DNA of 64,000 bases from contig CAZHAK010000001.1 of NCBI GenBank assembly GCA_964530625.1, positions 1 through 64,000 on the forward strand, given 5' to 3'. Below, piece after piece: positions 50,724-59,156 of the stretch. The position numbers and the translations under genes are program-made. How positions within the stretch are numbered: position 1 is the first letter of the stretch; each line of letters opens with the position of its first letter. The notes beneath the pieces are model-generated. The model searched no databases, had not been told where the DNA came from, and saw only the letters and a program-made list of their open reading frames with translations. This DNA is from JABWCQ01 sp964530625. Lineage in GTDB: Bacteria > Electryoneota > RPQS01.

Positions 50724-51917
50724 ATGCGCTCAAAACTCTTCAAGCGAATCACATCGTTCATCCGTCATTTCGGATGCGTGGGGTTCGCTGTTTTATTGTT
50801 AGGTGCGAAAAGTTTTGCGCAGTGGACGGAGCCGGAGTTGTTGCCTCCACCGATCAATGTAACGCCGGGCGGAAACTACTATTATGCTGCAATCTCCGCA
50901 GACGGGCAGATTCTCTGCATCACTATTAACTCTCCTTCTGGTTTTGGAGACGACGATGTTTATATTTCTGAGCGGATCGGTGATTCGTCGTGGACGGTAC
51001 CTGTTAACGCCGGACCGAATGTCAATAATGAAGCGAGGAATCTCAGCCCCTCCATAACCTCAGATAGACAACGACTGTACTACGTGAGGTGGACAGGGCA
51101 ATCCTATGATGTCTATGTATCTCACAGAACCGGACCTGACTGGGATGACTGGTCTGAAGGAGTGGCACTGCCTGAGCCGGTAAATGTACGTCAAGAGTTT
51201 ACATGCCAAATCAGCTTTGACGACTCGACTCTTGTGTTTACCTCGGACGGTAGACCGGGGCCGTTGTTTGGACAGGAAGTTATATGCACAAGTCGCTTAC
51301 AGCCGGACGAATCCTGGTCTGAACCTGTGATTATTGCGCCGCATCTGAATCAGATCAACGGTTCGTTGCATCCGTGTTTAACCGACTCGGGAGCGACCCT
51401 TGTATATGGCATGTTTGGCGGACCCTCCCTTCATTTTGACATTTTCTATGCAGTACATAACGACACAGGTTTCGGAAACGCTATTCGCTGTGATTCGACG
51501 ATTAACACAGCTTATTGGGATAGCAGTCCAAGCTGTCCGGTTGATGGATCTTATGTGATCTTTGATTCGCGCAGAAACCGCCCCCAGGGCTCCGGTCCTG
51601 CTCAATTGTTCATTGCCCGCCGCGTGGGCACAAGTGTGTCGCCGTGGCTGGCAATTCCGCAACACTTTCCCCTTTCCGCCTACCCCAACCCCTTCAACAG
51701 CACAATAAACATAACGCTCGAAGCGCCGTTACATTCCGAAACTACGCTCACGCTATACGATCTGTTGGGCCGTGAAGTGGACGTGATTCATCGCGGCAGA
51801 TTGACCAGCACGACGCTCTCCTACACCGCACCGGCAACACTGTCCAGCGGCATCTACTTCCTCCTCGCCGCCAACACAACCCAATCCGCGATGCAAAAAG
51901 TTGTGTTGTTGAAGTAG
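50724..51917 (+). CDS. Secreted protein with type IX-style sorting domain
   Basis: 397 residues. An N-terminal hydrophobic segment (FGCVGFAVLLLGAKSFAQ) acts as signal peptide. The body has repeated strands with DG-type turns (AAISADGQILCITINSPSGFGDDDVYISERIG, SPSITSDRQRLYYVRW), as in PD40/WD40-like propellers. The last 80 residues are a C-terminal sorting domain: YPNPFNSTINITLEAP, LTLYDLLGREVDVI, SGIYFLLAANTTQSAMQKVVLLK. Such domains direct proteins through the type IX secretion system in Bacteroidetes and relatives. The Por machinery is not in the window. Confidence 0.85.
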   Translation: MRSKLFKRITSFIRHFGCVGFAVLLLGAKSFAQWTEPELLPPPINVTPGGNYYYAAISADGQILCITINSPSGFGDDDVYISERIGDSSWTVPVNAGPNVNNEARNLSPSITSDRQRLYYVRWTGQSYDVYVSHRTGPDWDDWSEGVALPEPVNVRQEFTCQISFDDSTLVFTSDGRPGPLFGQEVICTSRLQPDESWSEPVIIAPHLNQINGSLHPCLTDSGATLVYGMFGGPSLHFDIFYAVHNDTGFGNAIRCDSTINTAYWDSSPSCPVDGSYVIFDSRRNRPQGSGPAQLFIARRVGTSVSPWLAIPQHFPLSAYPNPFNSTINITLEAPLHSETTLTLYDLLGREVDVIHRGRLTSTTLSYTAPATLSSGIYFLLAANTTQSAMQKVVLLK

Positions 51918-51921
51918 TTCC

Positions 51922-51961
51922 GATCCCCCCCGGCCCTCCGGGGGGGCAAGGGGGGGTCAAA
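51922..51961. repeat. C-rich palindrome family D, inverted copy
   Basis: GATCCCCCCCGGCCCTCCGG followed by GGGGGCAAGGGGGGGTCAAA. Reverse complement of the element at 59890-59929 with few changes. Confidence 0.65.
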
Positions 51962-51984
51962 CAGCCAAGCGCGTCAGTAACACC

Positions 51985-52018
51985 AAGCGGGCCGGAGAAA
52001 ACTCCGGCCCGCTTTTGT
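51985..52018 (+). terminator. Rho-independent terminator
   Basis: AAGCGGGCCGGAG (51985-51997), loop AAAA, CTCCGGCCCGCTT (52002-52014), then TTGTTT. It terminates the rightward gene and abuts the stop of the leftward one. Confidence 0.88.
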
Positions 52019-54994
52019 TTATCTGATGAGCGCCATCTTCACAACTTTCCCCACACCTCCGGCAGACAGTCTCGCAAAATAAACTCCCGAACTCCACTCC
52101 GCTCCGTCAATCGCCACCTGATGTTCTCCCGCATTCAACCGTCCCAACTCTCGCGACATCACCACTCTACCCAAGACATCAAACACCGTAAGCTCAACAT
52201 CGGAAAGCTTAGGTAATGCAAAACTCAAAGTTGTGGTGGGGTTGAAGGGATTTGGGAAAACGGACAGACCAAAGCGACTCGGGGCAAGCAATGACCGATT
52301 CTCTGGACTGAACGAAACTCCGAATTCAAAGGCGCCAATATCTGGTGCTTCACCATAGAATACTTGACCATACTCTACACCTGCGTTAATACAGGGGCTA
52401 TTTAATGACAATCGAAACGATGAATCCTGAAATTCGGGATCAGACCTCAGATTATTGTATAGATCTACGCTGTCTCCATTCGCGTTGATACCAATCATTT
52501 GCCCAATAGTTGGCCAATATAAGCAGTCCTGGTCAACAATCTCGTTCACATTCCAAAAGCAATTGTTTTGTATAACGATAGAACTCGTGTCGGTGTCAAA
52601 AGAGAATACTCGCATCAAGCGAGTAAAATCCACAAAAATATTGTTTCTGATTACAATAGAAGAATTGGGTACAAATCCAACGACATATTGGCTTCCATTC
52701 CCGATGAACGTGTTGTGCTGAATAGTTGGGCCGGTCAAGCCCCATGTGGAAGACACGATCATTCGGGAGGACTGGATATCATCAAAGACGCAATGTTCAA
52801 TGATCAGGTCAGCGGATTGGATCTGCAATGGGTATGTCGCAAGGTCTGTGAACCTACAGGCTGCAATGAGCCCGGGTGATTCATTAACATAAACAATGCC
52901 TGCAACGTCAGTAATGCCATTTCCGTCAAAAAGCGAACTGTCCAGTGTGAAAATGCTACCGGTTACTCCAAACCTCGCGCCATTTAAGAAGTTTATTTTA
53001 GTGACTAGAATAGAGCACAGTGCGTTTGAAAAGTAGAGGTCATTATACGCGCTTGGGGATGTAATTGTACTGTGTTCTATTTGCATTACAACCGCTTCGT
53101 TAGAATACAGCGCCTGCTCTGCTTTCTGAATGGAAACATAATCGAGAATGATGCCGCTTCCTGAATGACAAAGGAGCCCTCCCCAGCGATTTTCCGCAAA
53201 TGACATGAAATGTATACTATCCGTCATGCTTCCCGCCGCGATTAGTGTTCCATAGACATGAATTGTGGGAGAGCAAGTTAAGGAATCTGCAAGGATGACT
53301 ACTCCCGGATCTACGCGAAGTGTATCACCATAAGGAATCACAATGTCTCGAAAGAAACGATACGGGGAATGTTCGATTGTCAAGATGCCGCGCACGGTAT
53401 CCAACAAAACAGATTGAGGATAAACTTTAACGTGAATGCTTTCGCTATCAAATTGCCCTATCCGGTCGCGCGCGCTGAGTACTACATCGAAGGAATCAAT
53501 GCCAAACGGAATTGTTCCGTCGAAGAGCGTATCTCTTACTTCATCAAGTCTGATTGGTCCTGTAAGCCACCATGGACCCCTTGGTAAAATAGGAAATGTC
53601 ACAGGACCCTCATCTGTTGCCGACAATACAAAAGTAAACTGGTCTCCCCATCGTGCTTCAAGGGTGTCGGGTGTCGTAATAGTCGGCGGATGATCATATC
53701 TATGATCCCACCAATCTATACCGATATCCGAGCGGCTACCGTCTTCATCAGGTTGACCTAATCTACCACTATTAATGGCAGGGGAATCAAATCTTAAACC
53801 ATAGTTGCTGTGCGGATCAAACAGATTGCTTGCTGAAAAATTACAGCAGCCTTCGACAATTCCTCTCCACGGGTCTTCCATTCCAACCGTGATGTTGTAT
53901 CTTGCATCTATGACGTCATTCGTTGGATAATAAACCACGGGCAATAAGGAATCGCCAGATACAAAGATGTTGTTGTATAAGCTGAAGTCTGTCGTGACAG
54001 TTCCAGTGATAAAGCCATGAGGGTAATCTTCCCGGCAGCATTCTTTGATTTCGAACACGCAGTTGCTTATTGTCACAACTTGAGATGTGTTTTCTATGGC
54101 AAAGCTGTACAACTTTGACCTTTCAATGGTTCCGCTTGATAGCCAGTTATACACTCTATTTACCGAACAGTTAGATATGGAATAAGACGAAAATATGGCG
54201 AGATAGATGCTGTTGCCCAATCTCTCCGTGGCAGTTATCTCAGTCAAATTAGCCTGAGCACCCGGAGAGAAGGTGCCGTCCAAATTCATTGACCCGCATC
54301 GCACCTTCGATACATTCAGACGTCGGTTTGCACCGCTGGGCCAAAGTGTGATATATGTAAAATCTGCGTACTCTCCAATCGCAAACAGTGAATCAATCGA
54401 AACGGATCCGTCTTCGAATCTTACTGAATATTCGAAAGTACAATTGCTTAAAGATGCTGAATCGCAGACAACATCAAGAGAAGCAAAATGTGAATTTGTC
54501 AATTTGACGACATCCGCACGAATGAAGGCATCATTGAAGGGATGCTCCATGCCTACACTTGAAGTGTGGGAAATGTTTACGGAATCAGCGAGCAATGCGA
54601 CGCCTGCTCCTCCTGTGGTTACAATTTTGCAATACTCTAACTCTATTGAGTAGGTGTTGGCGCGGTATGACCGGAACTGGGAATGGGAAGCATTAAGCGT
54701 CACTACAATTGAATCACTCTCTGTACCGATTAATGAACAATGACCAGCCAGCCACAATCTGCTTGAGTCAGTTGTGAGCACTATTTCAACACCAGGCAAC
54801 ACGTCAAGTCCTAATTCGGAATCAACCATAGCGGTATCAATAATAATGTATGGACTTCCAGAAACATCCCATATTCCACCCACCTGCCCACTCACCCAAG
54901 TCGTGTCGGCATGAGCCTCACTAATGAAACCCCCTCCGAGCAGAAAAACGACTCCTATCCAGAGTAAAGTCGCAGATGAGAGTCGCTTATGCAT
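52019..54994 (-). CDS. Large secreted parallel beta-helix protein with type IX-style sorting domain
   Basis: 991 residues with signal peptide MHKRLSSATLLWIGVVFLLGGGFISEAHA. Two beta-helix regions consist of short repeats such as SISNCSVNRVYNW, VVTISNCVFEIKE, IIEHCVFDDIQSS and IVIRNNIFVDFT. Between them (about 440-540) is an Ig/cadherin-like part (PPTITTPDTLEARWGDQFTFVLSATDEGPVTF). The end is a sorting domain: FPNPFNPTTTLSFALPKLSDVELTVFDVLGRVV and SSGVYFARLSAGGVGKVVKMALIR. Parallel beta-helix repeats are typical of surface polysaccharide-binding or -degrading proteins. Low GC for the window in its middle part. Confidence 0.87.
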   Translation of the reverse strand: MHKRLSSATLLWIGVVFLLGGGFISEAHADTTWVSGQVGGIWDVSGSPYIIIDTAMVDSELGLDVLPGVEIVLTTDSSRLWLAGHCSLIGTESDSIVVTLNASHSQFRSYRANTYSIELEYCKIVTTGGAGVALLADSVNISHTSSVGMEHPFNDAFIRADVVKLTNSHFASLDVVCDSASLSNCTFEYSVRFEDGSVSIDSLFAIGEYADFTYITLWPSGANRRLNVSKVRCGSMNLDGTFSPGAQANLTEITATERLGNSIYLAIFSSYSISNCSVNRVYNWLSSGTIERSKLYSFAIENTSQVVTISNCVFEIKECCREDYPHGFITGTVTTDFSLYNNIFVSGDSLLPVVYYPTNDVIDARYNITVGMEDPWRGIVEGCCNFSASNLFDPHSNYGLRFDSPAINSGRLGQPDEDGSRSDIGIDWWDHRYDHPPTITTPDTLEARWGDQFTFVLSATDEGPVTFPILPRGPWWLTGPIRLDEVRDTLFDGTIPFGIDSFDVVLSARDRIGQFDSESIHVKVYPQSVLLDTVRGILTIEHSPYRFFRDIVIPYGDTLRVDPGVVILADSLTCSPTIHVYGTLIAAGSMTDSIHFMSFAENRWGGLLCHSGSGIILDYVSIQKAEQALYSNEAVVMQIEHSTITSPSAYNDLYFSNALCSILVTKINFLNGARFGVTGSIFTLDSSLFDGNGITDVAGIVYVNESPGLIAACRFTDLATYPLQIQSADLIIEHCVFDDIQSSRMIVSSTWGLTGPTIQHNTFIGNGSQYVVGFVPNSSIVIRNNIFVDFTRLMRVFSFDTDTSSIVIQNNCFWNVNEIVDQDCLYWPTIGQMIGINANGDSVDLYNNLRSDPEFQDSSFRLSLNSPCINAGVEYGQVFYGEAPDIGAFEFGVSFSPENRSLLAPSRFGLSVFPNPFNPTTTLSFALPKLSDVELTVFDVLGRVVMSRELGRLNAGEHQVAIDGAEWSSGVYFARLSAGGVGKVVKMALIR

Positions 54995-55015
54995 TTGTGT
55001 TGGTGGCCTTTTGGG

Positions 55016-55606
55016 CTAATCTTTTCTTACATGAACAAAGAAGCCGTTCTTGCTTACTCTGGCTATTGTTCCTGAGGGGCTTTTGTAGAATTTCCTTAGG
55101 TGGACGACTTTCATGCCGGCTCTATGGAAGAGATCGCGGAGGTCGCGTTCGGTGAACTGATGAAAGTGCGGGCGGTATTTGCGCGAGAGGACGTGTTCGA
55201 CTTTGTATATCAGGCTGTAATCGTTGGGAGTGACCAGAAACAGATTGCCGCCGGGCGCCATAATGCGTTTCATTTCCAGCACGTGGTAGAGCGGATTGAA
55301 GAGATGCTCCAGGACTTCGAAGTGCGTGAGCGTGTGAAACGTGTTGTCGGGAAAATCAAAGGGGTCGGTGTCGAGATCCACTTCGCTGACTTCGATGTTC
55401 ATTTTGGTTTCGTCGCGGAGTACGTCGCGCATATAGCTTTCGCCGGAGCCGACGTCGAGCCAGCGTTCTTTGAGCGGGTAGTCTTTGCAGTAGTCCATGA
55501 ACATCTTGAGCAGTCGCTGGGTGCGCTGCTTCAAGGCGGGATCGTAGAGGTTTTCATCGGCGCCGATGCGGCTGTCGAGGATTTGTTTATCGTCGTAGTT
55601 GCTCAA
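55016..55606 (-). CDS. Class I SAM-dependent methyltransferase
   Basis: 196 residues. The SAM-binding motif is RWLDVGSGESYMRDVL, with acidic VSEVDLDTDPF at the end of strand 2, and HTLTHFEVLEHLFNPLYHVLEMKRIMAPGGNLFLVTPND as in methyltransferase domain 11. The substrate is unknown. The start is TTG 55606 with AAGGAG about 10 nt upstream. It lies 21 nt upstream of the large beta-helix gene in the same direction, so the two may be co-transcribed. Confidence 0.88.
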   Translation of the reverse strand: MSNYDDKQILDSRIGADENLYDPALKQRTQRLLKMFMDYCKDYPLKERWLDVGSGESYMRDVLRDETKMNIEVSEVDLDTDPFDFPDNTFHTLTHFEVLEHLFNPLYHVLEMKRIMAPGGNLFLVTPNDYSLIYKVEHVLSRKYRPHFHQFTERDLRDLFHRAGMKVVHLRKFYKSPSGTIARVSKNGFFVHVRKD

Positions 55607-55730
55607 AGCGGAGTGGCTCCTTTGTCAAGTGGTGAGTGCAAGATAGCGAATTGCAGATTTTTGAGCAAGTTGGGCTGTATTTAATTGTGAAAACGGCTAT
55701 ATTACGGGGTTAAATTGGGGAGACCTGTCT

Positions 55731-56414
55731 GTGTTTGACGCGCAGCTTTGGGCATTTGTGGGGATTTCTTGTCTCTTGACGATTACGCCGGGGGCGGATA
55801 CGCTGCTGGTTTTGCGGAACTCGGTAGCTCATGGCCGGGAGGTGGGGTTTCGGACGATTGGGGGGATTGTGTCGGGGTTGTTTGTTCATGCCGCGCTGTC
55901 TGCTTTGGGTCTTTCGCTTATTTTGACGCAATCGGCGCGGGCGTATTCGGTGCTGAAATGGGCGGGGGCGGCGTATCTTATCTGGTTGGGATTGCAGAGT
56001 TTGTTGAGTGCGTTGCGAGCGGAGGCCCCATCCCCTAACCCCTTCCCCGTAAACGGAGAAGGGGGATCGGAGGCCCCCCCTAACCCCCCCGCTGAAGCGA
56101 GGGGGAATCGCGCTGGATTTCTGCAGGGGTTTTTGAACAATCTTTTGAATCCTAAGGTGGTGGTGTTTTATCTGGCATTTTTGCCGCAGTTTATCGGGGC
56201 GGACGATCCGGTGTTGGGGAAATCGCTTTTGATGGCGGGGATACACGCGGTGGAGGGAGTGCTGTGGCTGGGGATTGTGGCCGTGGGCGCGGGGGCGGCG
56301 CGGGTGTGGCTGGCGAAGGATTCGCTGCGGCGGGCGGCATCGGGAATTTCGGGGTTGGCGCTGGTGGGGTTTGGGGTGAAGCTGGCGGCTGATGATGGGC
56401 CCCTATCCCCGTAA
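55731..56414 (+). CDS. LysE/RhtB-type amino acid exporter with repeat-coded insert
   Basis: 227 residues with the LysE family layout: an N-terminal helix WAFVGISCLLTITPGADTLLVLRNSVAHGREVGFRTIGGIVSG (motif PGADTLLVLRN), further helices, then FLQGFLNNLLNPKVVVFYLAFLPQFI. Predicted inner-membrane exporter of amino acids. A segment of about 32 residues (roughly 99-127, EAPSPNPFPVNGEG onward) lies in the cytoplasmic loop before FLQGF and is coded by dispersed palindromic repeats. The last six residues and the stop codon also come from a second copy. The GTG start has GGGGAG nearby. Confidence 0.8.
   Translation: MFDAQLWAFVGISCLLTITPGADTLLVLRNSVAHGREVGFRTIGGIVSGLFVHAALSALGLSLILTQSARAYSVLKWAGAAYLIWLGLQSLLSALRAEAPSPNPFPVNGEGGSEAPPNPPAEARGNRAGFLQGFLNNLLNPKVVVFYLAFLPQFIGADDPVLGKSLLMAGIHAVEGVLWLGIVAVGAGAARVWLAKDSLRRAASGISGLALVGFGVKLAADDGPLSP
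56022..56116. repeat. In-frame palindromic insert in the LysE-type gene
   Basis: Contains CCCCTTCCCCGTAAACGGAG (56039-56058, completed by AAGGGG) as a hairpin, then GGCCCCCCCTAACCCCCCCG, related to family D. A second copy of the CCCCGTAAACGGAG hairpin is at 56407-56420, at the gene's end. Confidence 0.75.
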
Positions 56415-56732
56415 ACGGAGGAAGGGAGTTGACACGGAAGGCAAGGAAAAACAGCGCGGCGCTAATAATTGGCGGAACGGGAGTTGTTTAGAAACAAGGG
56501 GTTGATTTTTGGGCTTGTGACGAGAGGTGCGAACGGAAAATGATGAATTATGAATGATGAAGGATGAATGGCGGAAGCGGAAGTTTCGACTATAATATAC
56601 GACAGAAGCGGGCTTCAGTCAAGAGAAATTTGCTGAAATAAGGACTTACGGTAAACGTTTGTTCAGGTGGGGGTTGCGAGGGTTGGGGTTGGAGTTACCG
56701 AGAGGTATTCATGAATCCAGAGGAGTTCTATA
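56415..56732. other. Intergenic region
   Basis: 318 bp. No gene is seen. It holds the rest of the terminal palindrome of the exporter gene, the 21-bp repeat shared with 746-766 (at 56460-56480), a possible hairpin CGCTTCTGTCG-type stretch near 56600, and the AGGAG ribosome-binding site of the next gene. Confidence 0.6.
56460..56480. repeat. Dispersed repeat, inverted copy of 746-766
   Basis: CGCTAATAATTGGCGGAACG plus G, exact reverse complement of 746-766. Confidence 0.6.
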
Positions 56733-57467
56733 TTGGCTGAATTTCTAACAACTACGGGTGTTTCCCACAAAATCGAAGAGATTATCAAGGGAACGAAACG
56801 GCAAATAGTATTGGTCAGTCCTTATTTACGGGTGAATGATAGATTCAGGCAATTTCTTGAAGAATTGCACCACGACAAGAGAGATATTAGGCTTGTATAC
56901 GGAAAGCAAGAGTTATCACCCTCTGAGATTGAATGGATAAGTAAACTAAGATCGATCAGAACTTTCTTTTGCAAGAATCTGCACGCGAAGTGCTACTACA
57001 ATGAAACTCGCGGTATTATTACCTCAATGAACCTCTACGAGTTTTCTGAAGTGAACAACCAAGAAATTGGGATTTTCATTACCCAAGAAGATGACCCCAT
57101 TCTGTTCCAATCTATGCAGGACGAAGTTGAAAGGCTAATGAAGCATAGCGAAGAGGTTTCATTGTCCGTTCAGAAAGTAACAAAGGAAGAGAAGAAACCC
57201 GAACCTGTCAATACAACAGCGAAAGCAGCGCCGAAACCGAAAGCGAAAACGGACGAAGGATTTTGTATTCGATGTAGAACGACATTACCACATGATCCAG
57301 AGCATCCGTATTGCCGTAGTTGCTATAATGATTGGAAAAAAGAAGGCAAAGATCCGCAGTCTCCAGAAATGCATTGTCATTGGTGTGGAAAGTCACACAA
57401 GAGTACACTTGAGAAGCCCGTGGATTATGATTGCTATAAGAAGCATTTGAAACCGTTGGGATATTGA
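56733..57467 (+). CDS. PLD-domain protein with C-terminal zinc-finger-type Cys motifs
   Basis: 244 residues, AT-rich relative to its neighbours. The N-terminal domain (1-145) is phospholipase D-like: GVSHKIEEIIKGTKRQIVLVSPYLR, then FFCKNLHAKCYYNETRGIITSMNLYEFSEVNNQEIGIFI, with the half-HKD motif H-x-K (NLHAKCYYN). One HKD half is expected per chain, so a dimer would form one active site, as in BfiI/Nuc-type nucleases. The C-terminus has CIRCRTTLPHDPEHPYCRSCYNDW and HCHWCGKSH, Cys clusters likely to bind zinc. Likely a nuclease or DNA/RNA-processing protein. TTG 56733 has AGGAG 7 nt upstream. Confidence 0.75.
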   Translation: MAEFLTTTGVSHKIEEIIKGTKRQIVLVSPYLRVNDRFRQFLEELHHDKRDIRLVYGKQELSPSEIEWISKLRSIRTFFCKNLHAKCYYNETRGIITSMNLYEFSEVNNQEIGIFITQEDDPILFQSMQDEVERLMKHSEEVSLSVQKVTKEEKKPEPVNTTAKAAPKPKAKTDEGFCIRCRTTLPHDPEHPYCRSCYNDWKKEGKDPQSPEMHCHWCGKSHKSTLEKPVDYDCYKKHLKPLGY

Positions 57468-57834
57468 TTAAGTCAGGTAATAGAATGCACGAAAGGGGCA
57501 CCCGCGGCGGGTGCCGCCGCGAGGAATAGTTGTTTTTTCAGAGTTGAGAGTGTCTGAAGTACTCGTCATTCTGAACGTAGGCTTGGCGTAGTGAAGAACC
57601 TCTCTGGATCTGGCGGAGTGCGCTACGTTGTTTTCAGAGGGGTCCTTCACTTCGTTCAGGATGACGAGCGAGGGAGTTCAGGATGACGAGCGAGGGAGTT
57701 CAGGATGACGAGTGTGGGAGTTCAGGAGGACGGGCGTGGGACACTGGACGCGCTAGGTTGTTTTTCAGAGGGGTCCTTCAGCCGCAGCGGCTTCAGGATG
57801 ACGAGTATTTAAGATTTAATGGAGCAGACGGGAA
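57468..57834. other. Repeat-rich intergenic region
   Basis: 367 bp, no gene. It holds GGCACCCG-CGG-CGGGTGCC (57497-57515, the same palindrome as in the HAD gene at 15218), several copies of a TCATTCTGAACG/GTGAAGAACC or TCCTTCACTTCGTTCAGGAT type repeat, and a 22-bp tandem repeat. Confidence 0.8.
57655..57742. repeat. 22-bp tandem repeat, 4 units
   Basis: TTCAGGATGACGAGCGAGGG (plus AG) at 57655, 57677 and 57699 (third with GTGTGGG), and a degraded fourth at 57721. Period exactly 22. Single TTCAGGATGACGAG units recur near 57789, 58187 and 58210. Confidence 0.85.
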
Positions 57835-58128
57835 ATGTTGCAAGATCGTCGGTATAGTGTTTACATTTTATCCGGGCCGTCGGGAGTGTTGTATATTGGC
57901 ATGACGAATAATCTTACTCGGCGCGTGTTGGAACACAAGGAAAAGACGATTGACGGGTTTGCGAAGAAGTACAATTTGACGAAGCTTGTTGACTTCGAGC
58001 ACTATCCGACGGCGATGGCAGCGATTGCCCGGGAGAAGCAGTTGAAGGGTTGGGTGCGGAAACGGAAGGTTGAGTTGATTGAAGAATTGAATCCGAGGTG
58101 GGAAGATTTGGCGGTGGAGACGGTTTGA
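57835..58128 (+). CDS. GIY-YIG nuclease-domain protein
   Basis: 97 residues, a stand-alone GIY-YIG domain of the YhbQ/UPF0213-like type: YSVYILSGPSGVLYIGMTNNLTRRVLEHKEKTIDGFAKKYNLTKLVDFEHYPTAMAAIAREKQLKGWVRKRKVELIE. The Y-V-Y and Y-I-G strands, the catalytic-type Arg (LTRRVLEH) and Glu (AREKQLKGW) are present. Small proteins of this kind are common in environmental genomes; substrates are mostly unknown. TTG 57835 is used as start, since YSVYI lies close. Confidence 0.85.
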   Translation: MLQDRRYSVYILSGPSGVLYIGMTNNLTRRVLEHKEKTIDGFAKKYNLTKLVDFEHYPTAMAAIAREKQLKGWVRKRKVELIEELNPRWEDLAVETV

Positions 58129-58330
58129 GCGCTGGTTTTCGGAGGAATACTTCGGTACTTTCCCGGAGGGGTCCTTCACTTCGTTCAGGATGACGAGTAG
58201 AATGGGCGGCTTCAGGATGACGAGTGGGGGGCAATATTTTGATACATATAATTCGGCAACCATAGTTGTTTCTTCAGAGTTTAAGAGATAGTCAGAAAGA
58301 AATTACATTACTTTTAAGATATTGAATAAT

Positions 58331-59038
58331 ATGCATTTGACGAGAGTTCTGCGGTCTTGGGCTGTGGGGATGGTGATTTGTGCGCTTTTTGCGGGGGGGA
58401 TTGTGTCCTCTCCGGGGGTGGCGTATGGGCAAAATAGCGGACTGAAGATCGGGCTTTTGAAGTATAACGGCGGGGGGGATTGGTACTCCGGGGGGCGGGC
58501 GCTGGCCAACCTTTTGCGATACGCGGAGGGCGGGGTGAATGTGGATTTTGACCCGGAACCTAAGGCCGTCGAGCCGTCGTCCATCGAGCTGTTGAGCTAC
58601 CCGGTGACGTTTATCAACGGCCACGGGAATATCTCGTTTTCGGAAAACGAAGTGAACAACCTGCGCGCGTATTTTAACGCGGGTGGATTTTTGTTCGCCA
58701 ACGACGACTACGGTATGGACCCGAGTTTTCGCCGCGAAATGAAAAAAGTTTTGCCCGATGCGGAGTGGTTTGACTTGCCGTTCAATCATCCGATTTATTC
58801 GACCATCTCACGATTCGCGAACGGCACTCCGAAAATTCATGAACATGACAACCAACCCGCGCAAGGGTTCGGGCTGTTCGCGAACGGTGTGATGGTTTGT
58901 TACTATAATTATGAATCGGATTTGTGCGACGGGTGGGAAGCCGAAGAGATTCACAACGATCCGCCGGAGAAACGTAAGGCGGCGTTGGATATGGGGGTGA
59001 ATGTTTTGGTGTATGCGCTGACGAGGGGGGTGGAATAG
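58331..59038 (+). CDS. DUF4159 domain protein, exported
   Basis: 235 residues. An N-terminal hydrophobic segment (AVGMVICALFAGGIVSSPGVAYG) is a signal peptide. The DUF4159 pattern is clear: GLKIGLLKYNGGGDWYSGGRALANLLRY, VTFINGHGNISFSENEVNNLRAYFNAGGFLFANDDYGMDPSFRREMKKVLPD, HPIYSTISRF, FGLFANGVMVCYYNYESDLCDGW. DUF4159 genes usually lie with MoxR-type ATPase, DUF58, vWA and DUF4175 genes; DUF4175 is downstream here (62481). ATG 58331 is taken over a TTG nine bases earlier; neither has a clear ribosome-binding site. Confidence 0.87.
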   Translation: MHLTRVLRSWAVGMVICALFAGGIVSSPGVAYGQNSGLKIGLLKYNGGGDWYSGGRALANLLRYAEGGVNVDFDPEPKAVEPSSIELLSYPVTFINGHGNISFSENEVNNLRAYFNAGGFLFANDDYGMDPSFRREMKKVLPDAEWFDLPFNHPIYSTISRFANGTPKIHEHDNQPAQGFGLFANGVMVCYYNYESDLCDGWEAEEIHNDPPEKRKAALDMGVNVLVYALTRGVE

Positions 59039-59156
59039 CCCGCTTGAGAAGCGGGGAACGTTGCGCTTCGCTGTGGCACAAGTTTGTGGTGAGAGATTTA
59101 AGTAAGCAGGTGATTCGACTAGGTCCTTACAGAGGATGACAGAAATAGGAAGTTAA

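Noticed and set aside
55100..55684. A 194-codon rightward open frame
   Set aside because: It is the antisense shadow of the SAM methyltransferase gene, which has clear motifs on the other strand.
57655..57742. Possible CRISPR array
   Set aside because: The 22-bp units are directly adjacent with no unique spacers, and the unit recurs as a dispersed intergenic element; no cas gene is near.
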